Assembly: GCA_963691655.1 (NCBI GenBank)
Contig: OY829328.1
Coordinates: 29,531,890-29,595,889, forward strand
From: Toxonevra muliebris
Lineage: Eukaryota > Arthropoda > Insecta > Diptera > Pallopteridae
Direction: 5' to 3'
DNA length: 64,000 nucleotides
In this document: positions 37,801 through 48,855 of the stretch, piece after piece
Layout: each line of letters starts with the position of its first letter
Position numbering within the stretch: position 1 is the first letter of the stretch
The notes under the pieces: model-generated
Told to the model about the DNA's origin: nothing
The model's database searches: none
Seen by the model: only the letters and a program-made list of their open reading frames with translations
Made by a program: the position numbers and the translations under genes

Positions 37801-39517
37801 TGTTAATGACTTTTACCTCTGAACCGCCGAGTTACTTGTATATCGTTTATGAAATTGCTGCCGATTAAGGATATAAAAAATCGCTAAATTAAAGAAAAAC
37901 ATTCTTGAAGTAACATAAAATATACTGTGTTACGGAGTACAAACCTTTTCTAATCAATTTAAGTTCTAAAATTTGCGTATTTCTACATAATGTCAGTGAG
38001 AGCAATCAGACCACCGCCACGCCCACTCTTTCACACAAGTAAAATTACAAAAAATTGCTTGATTTGCTGTGAATTTTAAAATATTTTTTTTTTCAAACAG
38101 TTAAGTGAAACTTTTCAAAACTTTCAAATGCAAATATCTCAAAAAACTTTACATGATGGTTAAAAGCTAGGAACTCCATGGTTATATGAGCTTATGCATT
38201 ATATAAAAATTACATATAATAAGCTTTTTTTTACACAAAGTTCGTTTTGACTAGTATTATTAACAAACAAAAATATTAGCCCTATATTAATTTATAAATG
38301 TTTTTGTGTGTCTTCTGTAGTTTCTATATTAAATGAAAAATATGGAAAATTTTCCATTTCGCGCATACACCCTGTGCCAATAAAAACCCAACCTTGTATT
38401 TTTTATTGTACATGTTAGACATTCCTAAATATTATCAGTAAATCTAAGACAAAGTTTCAATCCGTAGAGGAATATATTATTTACAAGAAAAATTTTTCAA
38501 AATAGGTCTGTTTTATTAGGTTTTATTGAAAAACAAAAAGGAAGAAATATACCATTTTTTCATTTTTAAATCTGAAAATACCAAAAGGAGTAAAAAAATT
38601 TATTTTTTTCAAATCAAATTAATTGTTAAAAAAAAAGATAAAAGCTACAAATGAATCGAATTTAATCAGTGGTGCGCTTTTATTGGCACGAGCTGTATTT
38701 CTAAGCTCGTAAAATATTTGTTTCCAAATTTTAATACAGCTGAGTAAATTTCTGAAATAATATCTCAAAAACTACTGAAAATGAAGAAACAAAAATGTTT
38801 TAAAGTTGCAATTTATAGAACTAACTTTGTTAATTTGTAACCGGCGGTTACAGTTTTGAAATCAGCACGTCAATTAACTAATTGACTAAAAGCGATAATA
38901 ATATCTCAGGAAGAACGTTCAGTGTCGACTAGTGTTGCGTATTAGAAACATTTTTACTTTTCTTTCTTTTCAGCTGTAGCACAGGTAATTACTTAAGTAT
39001 TCGAATTATTTTTTTTTTCGGAATTGCAAAAGTTTTCGCTTTACCTACTGTATCTACTTGATTTTCAACAAAAATAAAACTATGTATTATTAACATTTAA
39101 AAAGTAATTCAAAATCATACATTTGATAACAATTCATAGTAAAAACAAAAGAAGTTTACCTTATCAACGCTCATCTTTTTAAATGAGGCTTGTAAAATCT
39201 TAAAATTCTGAATATATTCATGTTCCAAATTTGTGCGGAACTTGACTCTTTTCATGGGCACCGAACCAGGGAATAACATATCCATAAACTGACAATAAGC
39301 AGCGCCTGTGTATGAAGTAGAAAGTTCAAAAGAAAGATAGTTAAAAACAAAATAGAACATATGTAGTACAAGCAGAACAAAATGTGAAATGCTTACCGGT
39401 GCAAAGCTCTTCTATTTTACCAAATTGCGCACTTAAGCAATCATTTACCCAAGAAAGCATATCATGTCTGGATAAGTTATCGGTAGTAACATTTGTGGAG
39501 TATACGTTGACTGCCAT
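19841..39517 (-). CDS. Eb1: Eb1, microtubule plus-end-binding protein (MAPRE family)
   Basis: Coding exons: 39517-39397, 39305-39160, exon 3 as either 32781-32526 or 31921-31669, then 31220-31084, 31016-30934, 23147-23075 and 19891-19841. All junctions keep frame (phases 1, 0, 1, 0, 2, 0) and give 288 or 287 residues, like Drosophila Eb1. Residues 1 to about 125 form the calponin-homology domain that binds growing microtubule ends ([48 protein letters not shown]). A variable Gly/Ser/Ala linker follows, then the coiled-coil EB-homology domain ([27 protein letters not shown]), and an acidic tail ending EEEEY, the EEY signal read by CAP-Gly proteins. The protein recruits SxIP partners to microtubule tips. 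A 5' UTR segment begins at acceptor 39572/39571, with its donor probably at 48269. The introns are 0.6 to 7.8 kb and packed with transposon relics. Confidence 0.95.
20521..21120 (+). pseudogene. mariner transposase relic (irritans-like)
   Basis: The reading frame enters at [15 protein letters not shown] and continues through [11 protein letters not shown] (first catalytic Asp), a [13 protein letters not shown] segment where the Asp expected between HH and N is missing, a stop at 20964, and [16 protein letters not shown] (third Asp). The N-terminal DNA-binding half is absent. With a stop and a lost catalytic residue it cannot be active. It lies inside the last Eb1 intron, antisense to Eb1. Confidence 0.85.
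21297..22320. mobile_element. Non-coding inverted-repeat transposon with internal tandem repeats
   Basis: The left end TATGGGGCATTCTCTGTCAA and the reverse complement of the right end, TATGGGATATTCTCTGTCAA, match. Both go on to CGGGAGACC and, further in, to ATCTCTAGTTTCAAATGCC and GCAAGGC. Inside are about three direct units starting TGATGACTTGGG at about 21593, 21748 and 21901 (period about 150 bp), each followed by ACACGTAA and TTTCCCGTG. No transposase is visible. Flanks are TA-rich, so the target duplication is unclear. Confidence 0.7.
23321..24521 (+). mobile_element. Degenerate IS630/Tc1/mariner-type transposon (DD37-like)
   Basis: Terminal repeats: GAAAAAACTGGTCG at 23323 and its inverse at about 24505-24521. 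Two frames, with frameshifts, cover a transposase. The N-terminal helix-turn-helix part is at 23524-23835 ([20 protein letters not shown]). The catalytic part starts at [14 protein letters not shown] (first Asp) and continues to [12 protein letters not shown]. The block [12 protein letters not shown] has Val where related transposases have Asp. The end is [15 protein letters not shown] (third acidic residue). The spacing between the second and third acidic positions is about 37 residues, as I recall for DD37-type families. The element is inactive and lies inside an Eb1 intron. Confidence 0.8.
24423..24459. repeat. Perfect 13-bp hairpin
   Basis: TTCACACATCAAT (24423-24435) and ATTGATGTGTGAA (24447-24459) are exact inverses around an 11-nt loop. 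They lie just after the transposase stop and inside the right end of the DD37-like element, so they may be a subterminal transposase-binding or terminator-like structure. Confidence 0.6.
26153..28302 (+). mobile_element. 2.15-kb DNA transposon relic with a recurrent 15-bp motif
   Basis: The left end CACTGCACTATGGGGCC is matched by the inverse of the right end, CAGTGCACTATGGGGCC. Both then continue with TAGCTGGCCAAAA about 15 bp in. The internal frame contains [18 protein letters not shown], which resembles a motif (SHGKGxxDGIGG) that I recall from widespread arthropod transposon proteins. It is followed by a short open frame ending ...[11 protein letters not shown] (27394-27591). TGTAACGTAACAGTC or near matches occur at 26863, 27029, 27812, 27834, 28023 and 28193. 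The copy is clearly degenerate and lies in an Eb1 intron. No matching target duplication was found. Confidence 0.65.
29513..30335 (-). mobile_element. Truncated Tc1-like element
   Basis: Ends CAGTATGTGGCC (29513) and its inverse (30335) are inverted repeats of about 18 bp; TA precedes the left end. On the minus strand, 29980-29654 encodes only the paired-type helix-turn-helix N-terminus ([14 protein letters not shown], later [12 protein letters not shown]). The DDE catalytic domain is missing, so this is an internally deleted copy. Confidence 0.7.
31669..31921 (-). CDS. Eb1: Eb1 alternative exon 3a
   Basis: The acceptor is TTTTTTAG before 31921 and the donor is A|GTATGT at 31669, with phases 0 and 1, identical to exon 3b. 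It encodes the end of the CH domain ([18 protein letters not shown], then [11 protein letters not shown]) and a Ser/Thr/Gly-rich linker ([15 protein letters not shown], then [11 protein letters not shown]). If the donor is skipped, the frame ends seven codons later at TAA 31643, which would give a CH-only short form. Confidence 0.85.
32526..32781 (-). CDS. Eb1: Eb1 alternative exon 3b
   Basis: The acceptor is CTTTAG before 32781 and the donor is ACTG|GTAATA, with phases 0 and 1. Its first 33 codons are nearly identical to exon 3a ([18 protein letters not shown]). The linker differs: a Gly run ([14 protein letters not shown]) and then a His/Lys-containing stretch ([19 protein letters not shown]). 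Joining 3b to 3a would break the frame, so the two should be mutually exclusive. Confidence 0.87.
33934..35575 (+). mobile_element. Long-terminal-inverted-repeat element carrying an orphan ORF relic
   Basis: Arms 33934-34467 and 35025-35575 are inverted copies of about 535-550 bp, with high identity. Shared words include ACATGAACCAAAGTATGTTT, TATAATACGCGTCTTATGC and GATCCAAGTGGTATATCAT. The 560-bp centre and the inner arm edges carry fragments of one protein: [14 protein letters not shown], then a stop and [11 protein letters not shown], then [18 protein letters not shown] and DYCWFL. I recall this combination (KIKEGVFVGPQI ... GERFHQDI ... DYCW) from a protein repeated in many arthropod genomes, apparently transposon-borne. 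The copy is broken by stops and frameshifts. It lies in the intron upstream of Eb1 exon 3b. Confidence 0.7.
36207..36332. mobile_element. Palindromic MITE family A, copy 2
   Basis: GCCCATAGTCATAGTCGAAA at the left and TTTATGACTATGACTATGCG at the right are inverted and the interior is also palindromic (AAAGTGCACTTTAAC, TTAAAGTATAGTTTGGTTAA). It is about 125 bp with no coding capacity. Confidence 0.75.
37668..37806. mobile_element. TTAA-flanked MITE (piggyBac-type)
   Basis: Ends CACGTTCGCGGAC (37672) and CATGTTCGCTGAC (inverse of 37790-37802) are inverted 13-bp repeats with two mismatches. Each is bordered by TTAA (37668-37671 and 37803-37806). TTAA duplication is characteristic of piggyBac transposition. 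The element is 131 bp and non-coding. Confidence 0.7.
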
Positions 39518-42500
39518 TTTCGTAGTAGTTATTGGTGTTGTTCTGTTGACTGTTTAGTAATGACTTGAAAACTGCAAAAAACAAAATAAGTAATAAACTA
39601 GTATGAGTATCAGCAGAAAGTTATGATTATGTTTGTTCAATATAATGATGATGATGATCCTATCATAAAATATTATCCATCTCCCCTTCCCAAAAGAAAA
39701 GAGAGAGAGAGAGATGAAAAAAAAAAAGAAAGAACACCATAATTTTGCTAGTGCTGCCGCTACATTTGACTTAAATTTCAAAACGGTTCTTCTTCAAGGT
39801 GGAGGTGTGTTCGCAGCGAGAGTTTTATTTTTAATTACATTTAATTTAATTGTTATGGAAGTAAGTGAAGCATAACATGTGCGTGATTAACATCACATCA
39901 TCATACATAGTCAGCAAGCAGCTATAGCAACAATAATAGAAGCAACAGATGTTCATGAAAATATTTTGGAAATTTAATTTAAATGTTACGTTTTAAGTGT
40001 ACATTTTTAAATGATTTTAGTGTGTAATTTAGGCATTTGCATAGATTGAAATAAATAAGTATTAATGGCTATTTTGAAATTAATTGCAGACATTTTTGGA
40101 ATGGAATTTTAACCTTAAGCTGCCATCAAAAATTAATTTAGAAATAAGGTTGAGTTCGATTATCAAAATCAATATTATTCACACCAGAAAAAAAAAAATT
40201 CATTGCTGAAATTAATTTGGAAACTTATGAGTAACAGTGCATGATGATTTGTGTAGAGCAATTACGTAGATAGGAACAAAATCAAGTAAACATACACAAA
40301 GTGCTATTGCAATGCTCTCATATGGATTAAGTAGCTTTAGTTCGTAGCAATTTATGGTTAGTTCAATTAAGAGATCACGTGATTAATGACTAACTCACAG
40401 CAGCACTGAGGCCAATAAAAAAAAAAACCTTGACGAATTTATACACAGGACAGTAGTTGTGTTACTATAATCCAATAGCTTATGCAAACAAAACAATGTC
40501 AATATAATAACAAAGATCTGCGATGTTTGAAAATAACCAATGTTTCCAAATTTTTCTATTAGGATTTCGAGAAATCTTAGCACAAAATTGTGATTTTGAC
40601 CGATTTTGGCCTTTTTAGCTTTAGTACTTTGATAGATTATGTATCTAAGAATCTTAAGTTAAAGGTAATCGGTTAGAAATTGCCTGAGTTTTGAAAAATA
40701 TGGTTTAGAAATAATCGCGTTAAAAAAACATTTTATTTATTTCTGGCCAAGAGGGGCCTCGAAAAATGAGATAATTTTTCACTGAGATGGCAAATATAAT
40801 TTTACGATTTCATTACATCATTACCTGTTTTAAAATTTTACAAAATTCTGATGACTTTAAGGATAGGTTCAAAGACTGACCGTGACGAAAATATTACCAA
40901 TTTCTGGGAGAAAAAATAGATAAAAATTCTAGATTTCATAAACGGTAGAAAATGGTCAAACTCGGCCTTAATTGCACATTTGGTTTAAGATTTCTCCCAA
41001 ATCTTGACAAACCATGCACCATAATTCGAATTTAGCGCCAAATATACACAGAAAACTACTGCATATTTTCTATTACCTTAAAATTTGAATTTTTCAGCCT
41101 TGTATGACACAATGCAACAATTTTTATTTAACAAAATGCGAACAAAGAGCTGAAATGTCTTCCAACAAAAGAAGGCTTACACCACGATAGCGATTCAACA
41201 TTTCTGCCTGAATTGTGACTGCTCTGATTTAAGATTTAAGAATTATACAACACATTGAGCTTAGGTTCAATGTGGAATAAATACTGCTGGTGAAACCCAT
41301 GCCAGATATCTCAAAATGAATCATGACAAAGACAAGGTTAATTAATAAAAAAAATAAATAACAGCAAACTTTTATTTAAGAAAATTGCAAAATATGCAAC
41401 ACTTGTGTGTAAATAAAACTACTTAAAAGAAGAAATTCTTCAACAATTTCTGCGAATGTGCGCAAAAAATAAAAGCCCCTAAAGATAAAATGTGAATGGC
41501 ACGCGAAATGTGTCAAGCGACAGATTAAATCAAGGCGGAAAAACTTTGCGCCGCAATTCAGAAAGTTATTTTAAATGCAACAGAAATATCAGCAACACCA
41601 ACAACAACAAGAAGCAAGATATAAACATAAAATCATTTTGCCAAAGAGGAAAAATGCGCTTCACATTGTCGAGAGTATTAAGTAAGCAGCAATTTAAAGG
41701 AAAGAACAAAAATACAGCAGCAGCAACAACAACAATAAAAAAGTACTTTCACGAACAATATCACATAAGAACAATGAACTTTACTGTATGGCAGACTATA
41801 GTATTATGTTGTAGAAAATGTATGTAGTCGTCGGTATAAAAGCAAAAATTTCAAATAAAATGGTAATATACACTTGTGTGGTAGAACGGAATTAGTCATC
41901 ATCATCAGCAACAACAACATGAACATCAATGAACCGGCATCGATTAGTTAGTTGTATTTATTACATACATATAAAATATAAATAAAACAAAAAATAAACC
42001 TAAGAAATTTCAAGTTAACAAGTAATAATGACCGAAAAGGTTTTTTTTCGGCACTACCTTCTCCTATTCTCTTCTCTTCTTTTCCGTTCCTTTTTGCTCT
42101 TGTTCGGTTCTGCTTTTGGTTACAAGCAAACGAAACGGAATTGTTGTCTGGCATATAATTTTACCGTTACAGTTAAGTGTTTTGGAAGACGAAAACGATG
42201 AAATTGGAAACAAAAGTATTTAACATTTCATTGATTAGTTTATTTTAGAGAAATTATTTTCATTAGGTAAATGTTGATACAATAATACGAAATATGGTCA
42301 AATAAATAGAAACCATTAAATAAGCTCATAAAATTTTAACATTGAAATTGTAAAAAATTGAATAAATTTAAATTATGAGAGAAACTGTTTTTCCTACTGT
42401 CAATTAGCATAAAATAATAATAAAAATCTGCGCTATCAAGTGCATTAACCTTATTACAAATTCCCCGTTGCTAGCAATTCATTGCTATTTTGTTTTGTTT

Positions 42501-42951
42501 TTTTTTTTTTTATTAAGTAGTGTACCCTAAAGGGAAAGTAGTAGGTACCCATCATTAGCGCGTTATTAAGTGCGTTTTGTTTAGTTTTAGTTAATCGGAT
42601 ATGGGAAGTACGCCATAATTGAAATACAATAGCATTTAAATGCTACATTTTACAAAGGGATTAAATTATACACGCTGAATATATGGAAGTAGGAGCGGGT
42701 GGGGCAAAACCGGCCTTTAGCCTAATATAATGTTATATACTATTATAAAGCTTGTTCCTTCAGCCACAACTTGCACTTACGAGGTTATAGAAAATATACT
42801 TTAGTTTGGGCGCCTTATGGTTTACAAGTTTACCACTTCGGAAACGAAAACTTCAAAAATAGTAGGTCTAAACCGGACATCACATTAGTACCCGGGCCTT
42901 TTTTTATGTAAAACTCAAAATAGTTTTTATTGATAAACATACAGTATTGGC

Positions 42952-44377
42952 CAACAATTAAGCACCCCCTAGTACATTGGTTTCACTTACTAAATTTTTT
43001 AAGAAAACAGCATCAATGCGTTATATAGTGTATTATTTTTTTTTATTTATAATTCCAGTGTTAAAAAAAATTAACTTTGGTAATTCAGCGTTTTATAAAT
43101 AAAAGCTTAAAACAGAAAAAATATTTAAAACTAAAAAATGTAATTGACAAAACTAAAGTACCCCTTTCGATAGAATAAAAAAAAACTCAATATATCAATA
43201 TTTAGTTACGTAACCCTTATTTTGGATGACGCACACACATCTCTTAGGTATTGAAGATATTAAATTGTTAATAATATCCTGCGATATTCCTTCCCATGCT
43301 TTTTTTACGCCTTCGAATAGATCTTCCTTTGTTTTGCAGTTTCCCTGTCGATTTTCATGTTAACGACCTCCCACAAGTTCTCGATCGGGGGATTGAGCAG
43401 GTCAAGAAAGAACCTCTATCCTATTGCTTTGCAATCAGGCTTTGCAATATTTAAAGGTATGTTTTGGATCGTTGTCCTGCTGGAACCTCCATTTCAGCGG
43501 CATCTCTTCTTCAGCATATGGCAACATCACATCCTTTAATATGCTGGTGTACATAAAACGATCCATAATGCCCTCGATTCGATAGATTGGCCCAATCCCT
43601 TGACCAGAAAAGCAACCCCAGACCATTATATTACCTCCTCCGTGCTTTACAGTTGCGATGTAATACTTAGGATTCAATCTTTGCCCTTTTGGCCTTCGCA
43701 CGTGCTTTATACCATTCGAATGCTTCAAATTGTACTTGGACTCGTCAGAAAACAATACTGTCTTCCATTTTTGGGCACTCCACTTGAGATGGGCTTTGGC
43801 GAATTCAAATGGGGATTTTTTGTTTTTGGCGAAATTAAAGGTTTTTTGCTTGTCGTCGACTGAATAATCCGGCTTCTACTGCTCTTATCCTGATTGTTCT
43901 TCAATCACTGGCAAACTTAAATGGGTTTTTATTTGACTGGAAGAGGCTGTAGGTTCCTTTTCGATTGTCCCTTGATTAACGAGTCTTCTTGTCTGGAAGT
44001 TTTACGCGGCCTTCCTCCGAAACGTACAGAAGATACACGACCCGTTTGCTGATACTTCGAAATTAGTCTTGATATTACTGATCTATTGATCGAATATTTG
44101 TCACTTAATTGATGTCGCGATAAACAGTTTTCCAATCGTCGATAATTTTATATTTAAGTTCAATTGAATACGTGTTTCTTGCCATTATTCTTATCGCACC
44201 GAAAAATGTTAAATTATAAAATTTCTTCACATAAAATCTTGCTACACTTCTGTACAACATTTAGCACGAATTTGAGGAGAGTACCGTTAAGTAAAACCGA
44301 AAAATTACAATAGCGCAGCGAAATTTTTGAACAAGACATAAGGGGGTGCTTTAGTTCTGTCCATTCATTTTGACTTT
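42952..44377 (-). mobile_element. Degenerate Tc1-family transposon
   Basis: Inverted ends share AAGCACCCCC (left CAGTATTGGCCAACAATT before it; right, inverted, AATGGACAGAACTA before it), about 1.43 kb apart. On the minus strand are an N-terminal helix-turn-helix (HQLSDKYSINRSVISRLISK), a GGRPRKTS hook, then MFSDESKYNLKH (first Asp), WGCFSGQGIGPIY, WRFQQDNDPKHT (second Asp) and a frameshifted NPPIENLWEVVN (Glu). All three acidic residues survive, but frameshifts and stops break the gene. Confidence 0.85.
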
Positions 44378-44879
44378 ATATTTTTTGTTATTCAATTTCT
44401 TGAATTGGCAACGTTTCATTACTAAAGTTATTTTTTGTCAACAATGGAATTATAAATAAATAAAAATAGAGCACAATATAACTCATTAATGCTGTTTTCT
44501 TTAAAAATTGAATATGTGAAACAAATGTGCTAGGTGATTTGGCATCTAAAAATTTATGCGAAGATGTGATAGACTGGTAGTTACCTGAGCATAATCGTAT
44601 AAAAATCATGTAGGCCATGATAAAGGAAAAAAAAAACTGCTGACCATTAGAAAAATTAAGAAAATCCTGAAATAAATTAGGATTTACTAATAGAGCAAGC
44701 CAAATTTAGTATGACAAATGCTATATCAATCTGGATCCATTTTCGATACTTAAAGAGATTCACTAAAAGTTTTAAATACCATTTAAAAAAGTAAAAAAAA
44801 AATTGCATTTCATTTCATCTAAGTCAAACTACTGGGCCAAGAATTACAAAAACTGGAACCAAATTTATTCTATGGAATA

Positions 44880-45860
44880 GTACAACTATGCATTTTGGAT
44901 ACCCCAGCGGCAGCTAGGATTCATATAGCACTAGCGAAAGGAAGGGTTGAAACAATGATGGCGTTAAAACTACCAGATGGTAGCTATCCCATCAATGAAG
45001 AACAACGAGCTAATACCTTTCTGAGAACACACTTTCCCGGAGTAACTGGAAGAGAGCTTCGAGAATATGCTCAACGGCCCGTTTATCCTGGGCTATCAGC
45101 ACATTCCAGTCATACAAATCGCTAGGGGCAGACGGCATTATACCTGCCCTTCTGCAGAGAGGGAAGGAGTGCCGCATCTAACATATTTGGGTACTATCAT
45201 ACCTTTTCCTGACTCTGCTAACAGACAATAGTATAACCTGTCAAGGTTATGCAGATGACATTGTTATTATGGCAAAAGGGAAGTATGAGGATACACTCTG
45301 CGACATAATACAAAGGGGGCTTAACTTCACGCAGAGATGGTGTAAGTCGGTAGATTTAAACATCAATTCATCCAAGACAACAAAAAAAGGAAACTCCCGG
45401 TCATGAAGCCTATAAAGCTGAATGAGACGGTAATTAATGTTATACAGGAAGTCAAATATCTAGGAGTAACACTAGACTTAAAACTTCTCTGGAAAGAACA
45501 TGCAGACAACACAATCAAGAAAGCAACTAAATCGCTTATGATATGCAGAAACTTAGCAGGTAAAACCTGAGTATGTACTCCGTACATCCGCCAATACTCA
45601 CCTATGGTGCGATAGCCTGGTCGCAAAGAGTTAAACTAGTCACAATGAGGAAAACCCTCAGCAAAGTTCAAAGACTGGCTTGTGTTTGTATCACAGGAGC
45701 TATGAGAGCATGTCTCACGGCAGCCATGGAGCCACTACTCGACCTCACACCTCTACACATAGTTATAGAGACGTCTGCCAAAAGGATAGCACATCTCACC
45801 CTTTCTAATCTATCTATCTATGCATTATTATGGCAGAAAAGCCTACTGCGGTTCTAAACC
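44880..45860 (+). pseudogene. Non-LTR retrotransposon (LINE) reverse transcriptase fragment
   Basis: The fragment starts in the linker before the reverse transcriptase (LKLPDGSYPINEEQRANTFL). It jumps across a deletion from ADGIIPALLQRG to GYADDIVIMAKGK, the YADD active-site motif (codons at 45248-45259). It then continues through EVKYLGVTLDLKLLWKEHA and ILTYGAIAWSQRVK to KVQRLACVCITGAMRACLTA, typical of the C-terminal end of Jockey-like LINEs. Stops and several frame changes make it dead. Confidence 0.85.
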
Positions 45861-48268
45861 AATATTTTTGCATAAATTCATATTGTGGGTGTTATATTCA
45901 ATAACTAAATCCTTACTAAAACGTAATTTTTTAAAATATACAAATGCCTGATGCATATGCTATTGCCAGAAAATGAATAAGTAAACCATTCCAAACGGCA
46001 CTGCTTGGAAATGTGACCAAATTGAATAGCAAGTTTATTGGTATAGGGCTTACAAAACTAAAAACAATGTTCAGCATAACGATATCCACGAATTTAACTC
46101 TACTGGATACAATTTGGGGTTCAATATCTCAGCGGCTTTGTTATGTAAGTTATTTTGAGCGAATGGGAAACAACTCTGCAGTAAAAATAATATTCTATTC
46201 AGAATAAGGTGGTGGAATGAACATAGTATAAAAAGACGTATCCATTGGTAAAACTAATAGCAGATACATATATACGATTTTTTTTAACATTGGTAATGTT
46301 CTTTTGATGCAAGCAATCCGTCCTTATGTATTATTTAATAATAAATATTGTTTACGTTGCTTAGAAAGTACTATGAATGAGAAAAATTGTTGTTGTTTCT
46401 TGTAAAACAAAATTAATCGGAAATGCAAAAAATTATTCTGATTCGTAATATCAACTTAAAAGTTATCGGCAATAAATAAAATTGTTCTTGCTCATAATTA
46501 TTATGAATCGATTTTTTGGGAAAGTTCTTAATTTTGTCAAACTTTTTCCTTCATAAAAAATCTCTTAACTATTTCCCGTTCCTATACGTAAAACGAGTTT
46601 ATGGAATTCATGGGCACGCCGGGTATATACCGGCTAATAACATAATAAAAATAGTCTTAGTTTTAAATAATTTGCATCACATTATTATTTTTTTTTTTTA
46701 TTATTTTGAAGGGCATACATTATTCATAACCGTCTTCCGATAACATTTATTTTAGTTATAACTGGCAGCCACACCTTAACGAAATGGCTTCATTGATACA
46801 AAAAAATTCATTCCAAATATTGAATTTGTTGAACCAACAACTATTTTCTCTAAGAACTAAAATACAAAGTTCAAATCATTTTTATTGTTATATGAGAAAA
46901 CTATCAAAACATTTAACAAAATTGATCAACAATTTTTCTCACAAACACAAGCAAAACTGATCTACAAAGACGTAAGTTAACAAGGTGCTGAATGTCAATA
47001 ATGTGTCAAAATGATAACCTCTTTCTTTAGCCCGCTGAGTAAAAAAGAGAGTGGAACAAAAAAGTTGTCAAAATATTTTAAATACTTGAAAAAATGCAAA
47101 AAATTTAGTTAAAACGAAATTGACGATTATAGAAAATCTAAAAGAGAATAGAAAAATAAGAGGAGGCGTAATGAGCTTGTGCGGCCTTTGCAAATATGTA
47201 TGTAAAGTGCCAACCAATAAAGAAAAAACCGGCATTCGCTAATAGTGGAACTACCACACACAAATATTGCTGATGTTAAAATATTTCTAAAAAATAGCCG
47301 TTAAAGCTTGTCAGTCGAGTATAATATCCAAACAAAAAAAGAAAAGAAAAAAAGACGAACGAGGAGCAGGGTATAGTTAACAGAGTGTGGTTGCTGCTGG
47401 TGGAGCAGTCGCATTAATAAAACAAATCGCACAATAAAAATAAAATATGGAATTTTTTAGTTAGTTCTGTTTAGCGATGACGTAATTACTAATAAACAAA
47501 ACTAATAAAATTGAAAAAGAATAATCACAAATGTTTACATTTATCTATTTCATTCAATATGTTCAAGTATTTCGTGACATATTATTCAACAATTATATAA
47601 AATTCAAAGAAACCTCTAACCAAATTAGTCATTAATTTTCTTCAAATGATGACAAACCTTTTTTCCAAATATACATCAGAAACAAACAGACGAGACAAGG
47701 AGGGGCACAAAAAGTAGCAAAGTCAAGAACGACCACGTTTACTGTCAACTTTAATGCATCAGCATCTGCATGACAAAGATAAAACGAGAATCGCACGCAC
47801 ATAATTTTTCGGCACCAGAGCAATGCATAGAAAGGAGGTCACAAAAGGCCAACGTTAAAAGTAGAAAAAAAAAACAAATCTAAGTGCAAAAAGAGAAAAT
47901 AAAAACTTCGAGAATCATCAACGTACAAGGGAGAAATGCAGCCAAAAAAAAAAAAAAACAATTTAAAGTTGAAAATTGCCCCCAAGGAGCTTCAACAAAT
48001 TATGGCAGAAACTTTCTAGGTATGGAACGCATGCATCTGATCCACAAAGAGTCACAGCCGGGGCTCTGAATTTCTTTACTTTTTTATATTAAGCAACCGA
48101 ATCTTTCATCTTTTTCTACACTTCAATCTTCAAGTTTAACTCAAGGAATCTCCATTTTTTCCTTGTCAGTCTTTTGAATCTTTTTTTGTTGCTTTATAGA
48201 TTTTGCCATTTTCGAAGTGCTTGAAGCCGCACACACATACACCCTGCTGCACACCAACACGAACTCAC

Positions 48269-48500
48269 CTTTCACAAATCGACAACTTCCTTCGATTTGT
48301 ATTTCTTCCTTCTTTTTGTTGAGGCGAACAAATGCAAAGAGTCCTTGGCGTATTATTTTTTCACAACTTTCCACAATAATTTCAAACAAATTTTCTACAA
48401 ATTTTGATTTAAATATCAATGAAATATTTTCAATTCAATTTGAAATTCGCTTTTATGATTTTCAGTTTTTCTTTCACTTGCCGCAAGAGAGAAAAGAATG
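48269..48500 (-). other. Candidate Eb1 5' UTR exon
   Basis: A consensus donor, GTGAAAG|GTGAGT, ends at 48269 on the minus strand. The preceding 230 nt has the A-rich, ATG-poor makeup of a fly leader. It could join the 39571 acceptor just upstream of the Eb1 start codon. The upstream edge and the pairing are inferred; another 5' exon is possible. Confidence 0.35.
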
Positions 48501-48576
48501 CGCGACCGATACGAATTCAACGAAACTTGGACGAAAAATACGACACACATAATTCGAAAAATTAAACGAGAGGCGG

Positions 48577-48855
48577 TTATATTTTATTCGAAGCTCGAAA
48601 TAGCAATGTTGCTTTTCGTGGTACTAAGTACTTTTGGCTTATTTTTAAATGTTCATTAAATTTATTGAATAATAGGCTAGAAAATTTAGTAACTGGCACA
48701 GATTCGTGTAAAGGGCATTCTCCGGAATAAGGGTTTTTCCCGGCTGTTTTTGCTAGCGAATTTGTCTCCGATCCTTTGGTCTCTTTTTTTACTTGTTCGA
48801 TTAGCGATTTTGGCAAACGAGTTATGGAATCGCATCTCAAGATTCTCTTTTTCAT
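48577..48855 (-). CDS. Unrecognised 92-codon frame
   Basis: From ATG 48855 to TAA 48577. The composition is balanced rather than simple-sequence (for example RCDSITRLPKSLIEQVKKE and SGECPLHESVPVTKFSS), unlike most chance frames here. The open frame extends upstream of the ATG to near 48907 (GFKDLDGI). No signal peptide, membrane span or known motif was seen. It could be the last exon of an unseen minus-strand gene, a relic, or chance. It lies just upstream of the presumed Eb1 promoter. Confidence 0.22.
   Translation of the reverse strand: MKKRILRCDSITRLPKSLIEQVKKETKGSETNSLAKTAGKNPYSGECPLHESVPVTKFSSLLFNKFNEHLKISQKYLVPRKATLLFRASNKI

Larger units (their letters stand above)
39572..48268 (-). 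other. Probable Eb1 5' UTR intron
   Basis: This extends from the acceptor TTTTTGCAG at 39572 to the strong donor AAAG|GTGAGT at 48269. It contains a Tc1-like element, a LINE fragment, a GA microsatellite at about 39699-39714 and CAA/CAG-type repeats near 41550-41930. No other coding exon was recognised. Confidence 0.45.

Noticed and set aside
42952..44377. An active Tc1 transposase, since all three acidic residues are visible
   Set aside because: The reading frame is split by frameshifts and stops between the DNA-binding and catalytic parts and before the Glu motif.
46616..46635. Palindrome GCCGGGTATATACCGGC as an operator
   Set aside because: A single near-palindrome in gene-free DNA; such words arise by chance and nothing around it supports a role.
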